Of a stretch of DNA of 64,000 nt, positions 57,698 through 64,000 are shown in pieces (positions within the stretch are counted from its first letter, which is position 1; the number at the start of each line of letters is the position of its first letter). Below the pieces are notes generated by a model. The model made no database searches, was not told the origin of the DNA, and saw only the letters and a program-made list of their open reading frames with translations. The stretch is from Pholiota molesta (taxonomy: Eukaryota; Basidiomycota; Agaricomycetes; Agaricales; Strophariaceae): NCBI GenBank assembly GCA_014925825.1, contig JACGCK010000020.1, forward strand, positions 1-64,000. The letters are read 5' to 3'. Both the position numbers and the translations under genes were made by a program.

Positions 57698-60008
57698 TAG
57701 TGATGGACGGGCTCGGGCTTGGCCTGAAAGCCCGGGCTTGGGCCTGGCTTTCGCAGGCTTGGGCTTTGGAAAACTACAAGCCAAGCCCAAGCCCTAATAA
57801 TAGGGCCTGGCCTGGCCGGGCTCGGGCCCAAGCCCGGGCCTACCAGCTGGCACGACGCGTCTCCACGCCGCACAGCGCTGCATATGCAGCGCTGCTTGTA
57901 CATGTAGACGGTGAGGGCGGGCTGGAGAGAACGGCGCGAACAAACCGAAGCATGAACGCGCCGCACAAGGGTGAGGTGTCCGCGAGGCACTGGCGGCGTC
58001 CCCGCTGCCGTTTGCCTTGACTGTCCGATGTTCTGGTGCATTCGCAGTCCACCCGCACCGTGTCCTGCGTGGGACGACGTCGCGTGGGTGCGGGGCCGTC
58101 GTCCTAGTGTTCGTGCGCTGCGGGACGATGTGGTGGGCAGTGGGTAGCCGGTCGTGGTGTGCGGGCATCGCGGCACGTGGCGGGCGCGTGACGGGCAGGC
58201 GGGGGTGTTCGTGTGCCGCCGGACAACATGGTGGGCAGTGAGTGGCCATCGTCGTGGTGGGCAGGCAGCACAGCGGATGATCGACGCGGATGGGATGGGG
58301 CCACAAGAGTCAGAGGGCGAGCTCGCTGCCTGCGAGGCCTGCGGCCTTTGCGCGCATGCGCGTGGACAACCGGCCCACAGCGGCCTGCCCTTCATGCTGC
58401 CCCCGCTACCATCGGGGGTCCTGATCGTGTCGTCCGCGGCCGGCGTGTATGCGGGGGGTATGCCTCTGTGTCGTGGTGGCGGCGTCGGTGGAGGGTGGGT
58501 GATTGGGGGTGACGTGGCGGGTGGCGGGGGCGACATGGTGCACGCGCGGGTGGTGTGGGCGACATGGTGCATGCGCGGGTGGTGGGAGCGACATGGTGCA
58601 TGCGCAGGCGACGTGGCGGGCGTCCATCGACATAGTGAGTGTCATGGGCATCGTTGGCGGGGGTCGGCGTTGCAGTACTAGTGATTGACACGGGTTTTCA
58701 AACCCGTGCGGGTTTGAGCCGTGGGTTTGCCGGGTACGGGTTGGGGTCTGGCTTCCTCACCCAGCCTCAACCCGTACCCACAAGCGCGGGTCGCGCGGGT
58801 GCGCGGCCACTCGCGGGCCGCCCGCGGACGCCCAATGCCGCCCAATGTGGCTCGATTAAAGCGGAGATTGAAATCGAAATCAACGAAACAACTTCGTTGA
58901 TCTCGATTTCTCCACCCTTCTTCACAGCCGCGTGCCCCTCCCCTTCAATAAGGGATGTGGGCCGGCTAGATGGCTCACGACGCATGGACGACGACGACCG
59001 AGGACGACAGGACACGCAGGAAATGGGGGCTGGAGAGCAAAGGGAAGACCCAGGAGCGGGAGATCCAACAGGTGCGCCCCAAATCCGTCCCATCCACCCC
59101 CATCTCAAACTCCCCCGTTGCAGGATACAGCTGGCGATGGCGTCGGCGTGCGCCATTCCCACCCCCCATCTACCCTGGCCGCCGACAGCGACAGCCCTGC
59201 CCATTCACAATCCATCCCCTGACACCAGCATGACGACCACCCGGCGGACGCACAATGACAGCGGACAGCACAATAACGGCGGATGGCATGGTGGATGCCG
59301 CCAACGACTCGATAATGACGACGTCAGCTGTGGACAACGCAGACGAGGACGGCGGATGGTAGCAGGGCGGCTCGTCAGCCGTCTGCATACACAATGAGTG
59401 CTGCAATTGCAGCCTCTGCGGTATGCAGACGCTTGAAGGAGCGCACCCGCGGCACTGACCCCGGCGGGTTTCGAGACCCTCGAGACCCGTCACACCCGCT
59501 ACCCAAACCCGCCGAAACCCCTACCCATGCTCGCGGGTACGGTTTTTCGCGGGTAGGGGTACGGGTCGGTCTCCTGGTACCCATGGGTTACCCGTGTCAT
59601 TCACTATGCAGTACCGCATGTGATCAAGATCTAGTAGACGATGAGCGATGCTGTTGAGCTGGAGGGCACGCTGGCGAGATGTGGCGGGTTGAAAAGAAGA
59701 GCGAGCGGTGCAAAATCTGAGTCACCTTGACTCAGATTTCTGCACAAATGTCCAAGTTCGACGTTGTTGACGTCGAACTTGGAAATTCAAGGGTGATTGA
59801 TGGGGGCGCTTATAGGTCACGTGACCTCCGGTACTTGCGGCACCGACCTGCCGCAAGCCCGGGCTCAGGCCCAAGGCTCGGGCTTTCTAATACCGTGAGC
59901 CAAGCCCTGGGCCCGATAAAGCCCTACGCTCAGGCCGGGCTTGGCCTGGCTTTTAGCACTCGGGCTTGGCCTGGCCTAGGGCTTGAAGCCCGAGCCCGTC
60001 CATCACTA
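57698..60008. mobile_element. hAT-type nonautonomous element, 2,311 bp, in Copia RT
   Basis: Ends TAGTGATGGACGGGCTCGGG and its reverse complement ending CACTA, with the 8-bp duplication CGCGCAAC at 57,690-57,697 and 60,009-60,016. Subterminal GGCTTGG/CCCGGGC-type repeats lie in inverted orientation. A palindrome around GCGCTGCATATGCAGCGC is at about 57,856-57,907. The 291-residue minus-strand frame is Pro/His/Arg-rich low complexity, not a transposase. It carries a second hAT element inside. Confidence 0.88.
58679..59606. mobile_element. hAT-type nonautonomous element, 928 bp, nested in the previous one
   Basis: Ends TAGTGATTGACACGGG and CCCGTGTCATTCACTA, flanked by TGCAGTAC at 58,671-58,678 and 59,607-59,614. 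It contains the palindrome bounded by GTCTGCATAC and GTATGCAGAC (about 59,383-59,432), in the opposite orientation to the one in the 29,933-30,894 element, so the two are close relatives. No transposase. Confidence 0.88.
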
Positions 60009-63000
60009 CGCGCAACAGGATGTACCACTCGTACGCGGCTTGACGAAGTCCGTAGAGTGACCGGTTGAGCCTCCAAACCATGCCGTCATGCCTGTTCAAA
60101 GGATCGGGGATGCGTAGATAGAGATCGCGTTCGAGCTCAGGATTGGTGAAGGCGGATTTGGCATCGACCTGTTGACATTTCCAGCCGTTGCGTGCGCTAA
60201 GAGCAAGGAGGGTGCGAATGGTTGCATACCGAGTTACCGGCGAGAACGTCTCGTCGTAATCTATGCCTTCGACCTGAGAGAAACCTTTCGCGACGAGACG
60301 TGCCTTGTAGCGTTGAACTTCGCCGTTCGGGCCGAGTTTCGCTTGAAGACCCATTTGCAGCCTATGACCTTCCGATTGACGGGATGTGGGACTTCAGTAA
60401 AGAGATCGCGACGAACGAACTCCTCGAGTTCAATCGCACAGGCTGCTCTCCATTCGTCTGCATCTGGGCGCGCCATGGCCTCCTCGTAGGTGACTGGGTC
60501 CGCATCGATGGTGGTGCGCTTTGCTGACTCAGCGGCGCCCACTGAAGCCGCGGCGTCGGCGGCTGATGCTGTGCTCTCTTCTGCTCCTCCAATTCCACTG
60601 CCTTCAAGAGGCGGATCTTCGACGATTTGGGCCGATGGCGAGCGCATTCGAGAGCCGTAGGACGTCAAGTTGAAGCGCTCGTCGTCATCGCGCAGCGGAG
60701 TGCGCCGATTTCGGATAGATCGACGAAGTTCAGAGGGAGGATAGGGTTGAGTGGGAGGTGCTGGAACACCACGTCGGACCGTCGCAGAGGTGCGTATACC
60801 CGTTCTTGGGGTCGCTGAATCCGATTCTGAAGTCAGATTGGCGGCGCGTTGGCTCGTTCGCGCTGTAGAAGCGTCCGAAGTCGAATTGCTGGGATTTTGG
60901 GTGTTACTGGAGGCAGGATTGGCTCCTCCAGGTGCAGGAACTCGCGCAGGACCGTCGTCCTGGCTAGAGGGATTAGGAACGATGTCAAACGAATCGTTTT
61001 CGGCATCCATGATGTGTGGTGAGTCTTCCTGATGCTCGTTTTTGCCTTCTGACTTCTTATACTCCCCAGGAGCGAAATCGCCGTCGTTCTCGCTGTCTGA
61101 AGCGTCGATAACAACCCTGGATTGACCACCAGGCATCCCTTCGTCGAAATGAACATCCCGCGACTCGATTATGCGACCCGAGGGGCGATGCAGAAGGACG
61201 AAAGCCTTCTTGTGCGGCGCATACCCCAAATGGATGCACTCAAGCGATTTGGCGTCCAGTTTCTTACGTTTCGACTGCGGAACATGCACGAAGGCCTTGC
61301 AGCCGAATGCACGAAGGTGAGCGACGTTTGGTTTGTTGCCAAAATAAGCCTCAAACGGTGTGATTTCGTCAGGAAGGGCTCGTGTTGGGGTGATGTTGAC
61401 GATATGGGCGGCGTGCTCAATCGCGTAACCCCAGAATGAGTTAGGAAGGTCTGCGTCCTTCAGCGAGGTGCGTGCTATCTCAATTAATGTCCTGTTCATT
61501 CGCTCGCTAACACCATTTTCTTGAGGAGTGTCTGGGTTCGTCCGTTCATGATGTATCCCCTTCGCCTCTAGGAACTTTAGAAATTCCGCAGAGGTGTACT
61601 CGCCTCCACCGTCGGTCCTGAAAAAATTGACCTTATCGCCCGTTTCGATCTCTGCGCGGTTCACAAGCTTCGTAAAAGAAGCAAGGGTCTTCGACTTCTC
61701 CCGGAGAAGCTCGACCTTGACGAAGTGAGATTTTCCGTCGATGAACGTCATAAAATACTTCTGACCATGCTTTGCTTCGGTTTGCATAGGTCCGCAGAGA
61801 TCCGAGTAGATGCGATGGAGTAGGCGGGGGTGAACGACGTCCGATTCCTTCGGAATTGGGTTTCGCGTCTGTTTGCCCTCAAGGCATGGGACACACGTAA
61901 TATCGTGCATGTCATCCTCGGTAATGTCTATCCCTTTTACCATGTCCTTGCTGACCAGCTTTCGTACAGATTCCGGCGAGATGTGGCCGAAACGACGGTG
62001 CCAGGTGCTTAGCGGCGCCTTTGAGACCTTGACCTTAGCCATAAACGCGGAGAGCTGATTTTCGGCGTTTGGATCAAGATCGTCGGCGGCATTGGCAGGT
62101 GACGAGGGTGATTGACAGATGTAGGCACGTTCGGGTGTGACGGGCGTTGCTTTGAGGATGTATAAGTTATCATCAAGGTGCCCTACACCACAAACCATGC
62201 GCGAGGTATTAACGATTTCGCAGGTGTTCCCAGGAGCGAATTCGACGAAGTACCCGGCTTGCGTGAGCCGCGACACGGAGATCAGATTTCCGCGAAGCTT
62301 CGGTATGAAATAGGCATCTTGAAGAATAGTGAGTCGAGATTCCTTGCCAGGAGTGTGAAGGTTGAGCTGAATACGGCCGATTCCTGTAGCTAGGATGAAG
62401 CGCTCGTCTCCGAGCCAGACTTCTTTCGGCTTGGCGAGGTCGCGGTAGGAGTGGAACCAGGAACGGTTCGCCGACATTGGCGCTGAAGCGCCCGAGTCGA
62501 TCACCCACTTCGAGAGCATTGACGGGCGCTTAGCAATGCTGTTGGCTACAAATAGCTGCAGCGTGAGCTTGTCATCGCTGTCGGCGCTTGATACCGTCGT
62601 GAGTTTCGCGGTGAGCTCGCCATCTTTCTTCTCAGCTGGAGCTGATGTCCCCTTTGAGTCTTTGTCCTTTGCAGCTGCCTGTTCCGCCTTGAGTTTGCGG
62701 CACTCATGTTTAAGGTGACCCTTCTTCTTGCAGTGATGGCAACGGATAACCTTTTTATCAGATCCTTTCGCGCCGGAAGACTTCGAAACATCGCCCGGCT
62801 TTCCTTTTGCGGTTCGCACCATAAGTGCAGAATGCGAGGAATTAGGGTTCTGTCGGCTCTTCTCCTCTGTGAGAACTTGAGCGACGACCCAATCCGTGGT
62901 GAGTTTATCTTCTGGCGTAGCCATGAGAATGGTGCGAAGGGTTGAGTAGGATTCCGGAAGCGAGATGATGAGTGCGATGGCGATGAGCGCGTCGCTGAGC

Positions 63001-63583
63001 TCGTGCTTCAGAGTTTTGAGGATGTGTGCCTTGTGACGGACGGCGTTGAGCTGGGGCTCGATGGGGTTCTCGTCGGTAAACGTGCTCCGGAAGATCTCGC
63101 CTGTGAGGAAGGCGACATCTTGTTTGCCTTTTCCTTCGTAACGTCGCAGGAGCTTGTCCCACACGTCGGCTGCGGAGATTGCGTGAATAACGCCACTGAG
63201 TGGCTCGTCTTTGAGCGTCAGCGTGATCTGCGCGCGCGCCTCTTTGTCCCGTCTTTCCCACTCGGCAAGTTTGTCGACTTCGGTAGACGCGCCCTCGGCG
63301 GCCTTGCCTGATGTCGAAGCCTGCGGCTGTGGCTTCGATTCGGTGCCGTCGACAATTCCAATGAGTCCTCGAACGTCGAGGACCATGGTTATCCTATACT
63401 TCCATGTCTGGAAGTTGGATCCATCATTCTCCAATGATGGGATGTCGTACAGGCGGTTTGACGCGGCGGAAATGGGTTTGGAAGGTTCTGGCATAGCAGC
63501 AAAAATAGAAAGGGAGTTCGCAGTGGTTTTCGCAGTGGTTCAAATGTGTCTAGTAAATGTGTAGGCTACCGGGGCCCATAACC

Positions 63584-63886
63584 TATTGAAATGAGAGTGT
63601 GTAATTGACGTGGCACCACTGGAATAAACGAGAGAGTCTCAGTCTCGACGTGATAGACGAACTGATGTATTAAGATATACCTGGAATAAACGAGAGAGTC
63701 TACAGGTATATGAATGAGTAAATGAGTGGAGATATTGTATGTATAGGGGCTCACCTCAGTCTCGACGTGATAGACGAACTGAGGAGAGCCGCGTGTGAAA
63801 CTAACTCTATATATACTAGGGAATGTATTATCTAAGGAGTGTATATGCAAGATGAAAAAAGAAACTGAAAACATGTATTTACAACA
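63584..63886 (-). repeat. 5' LTR of the Copia element (promoter side)
   Basis: By eye identical to 56,316-56,618. As the 5' LTR it should contain the element promoter, transcribing leftwards. Confidence 0.95.
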
Positions 63887-63891
63887 TTTCT

Positions 63892-64000
63892 ATTGTTACC
63901 AGATGTAAATTGGTGCTTCTGTATGCTTCCTTTTGGCTTCCTTCGAATTCGCCCTTACTTAAAATTGGAACAAGCGCCAAACAAGCGCGCGACGCAAGCG
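63892..64000. other. Flank of the Copia insertion
   Basis: Continuation of the sequence interrupted at 56,315. No feature seen. Confidence 0.4.

Larger units (their letters stand above)
56626..63494 (-). pseudogene. Copia gag-pol polyprotein, frameshifted and split by an insertion
   Basis: The polyprotein copies the element through RNA and integrates it. It starts MPEPSKPISAASNRLYDIPS at 63,494. Gag spans about residues 1-240, with a CCHC zinc knuckle near residue 250 (CHHCKKKGHLKHEC). The protease has WVIDSGAS near residue 330. Integrase has WHRRFGH and CVPCLEGK (zinc part), then the DDE core with YSDLCGPM, FFRTDGGGEY and TPQENGVSER. Reverse transcriptase begins after KWVFK; there one base is missing near 60,337, shifting the frame to KARLVAKGFSQ. 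The hAT element at 57,698-60,008 then splits RT. The remainder has YVDDFILAS, YTDSDWAGD, KSTSGY and RTKHIDTKY (RNase H), ending at 56,626. Frame is restored if the hAT element and one 8-bp duplication are removed, but the single-base shift remains. Confidence 0.93.
56316..63886 (-). mobile_element. Ty1/Copia LTR retrotransposon, interrupted by nested hAT elements
   Basis: Two direct 303-bp LTRs (56,316-56,618 and 63,584-63,886) that I read as identical, flanked by a 5-bp duplication TTTCT (56,311-56,315 and 63,887-63,891). Minus-strand orientation: the 5' LTR is at the right. The sequence following it (minus strand GGTTATGGGCCCCGG) is the likely primer-binding site. Without the hAT insertion the element is about 5.25 kb, a normal Copia size. 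Domain order gag, protease, integrase, reverse transcriptase, RNase H defines Copia. Confidence 0.95.

Noticed and set aside
57697..58572. 291-residue minus-strand open frame
   Set aside because: Pro/His/Arg-rich low-complexity sequence within a hAT element; no transposase motif.
1..64000. CRISPR array, rRNA or bacterial operon
   Set aside because: Tandem repeats present are minisatellites without spacer structure, and gene architecture is fungal with introns throughout.

Overview
The window looks like a repeat-dense stretch of a filamentous basidiomycete (Agaricomycete-type) genome. Genes have short GT-AG introns of about 50-70 nt. The gene content is fungal: a multi-LysM secreted protein, a 1,050-residue NLR-like NB-ARC/TPR protein and DUF6589-type proteins. 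The mobile elements (Copia, hAT, Tc1/mariner-like and CACTA-like nonautonomous elements) fit the same picture. There are few host genes. I saw no rRNA, convincing tRNA or CRISPR, and nothing prokaryotic.

Layout. 1-3.2 kb: no gene I can support. 3.25-7.04 kb (+): secreted protein with seven LysM motifs and many introns. 7.65-8.76 kb: 1.1-kb TIR element flanked by TA. 8.8-10.9 kb: unassigned, with a relic resembling the 3' end of the NLR gene found at 48.9 kb. 11.14-11.85 kb (-): intact three-exon gene for 197 residues, unknown. 12.25-12.89 kb (+): weak two-exon hypothetical gene. About 13.9-47.6 kb: a mosaic, multicopy, essentially non-coding repeat field. Two large DNA transposons sit in it, at 14,599-20,350 and 25,996-35,674. 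Each carries a (+) DUF6589-type gene and a (-) RecQ-like helicase gene arranged tail to tail, and each is flanked by a perfect 9-bp target duplication. 48.87-52.26 kb (-): intact five-exon NLR gene. 52.9-53.6 kb (-): decayed short-chain dehydrogenase. 54.7-56.16 kb (+): C2H2 zinc-finger protein. 56.3-63.9 kb: a Ty1/Copia retrotransposon on the minus strand with LTRs identical by eye, interrupted by two nested hAT-type elements.

The most notable content is the pair of DUF6589+RecQ elements. From memory, they best match the helicase-encoding lineage of Academ transposons (AcademH). Their boundaries, terminal inverted repeats, target duplications and, for the second copy, an unoccupied paralogous site can all be read from this sequence. 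The 9.7-kb second copy shrinks to about 5.95 kb once four independent insertions (one containing a further insertion) are removed, close to the 5.75 kb of the first copy. The two diverged DUF6589 proteins share three acidic motifs in the same order, so this protein is the likely transposase, with the helicase as accessory factor. Insertion order can be read directly: repeat field, then RecQ element, then CACTA-like foldback, then hAT element; and Copia, then hAT, then hAT.
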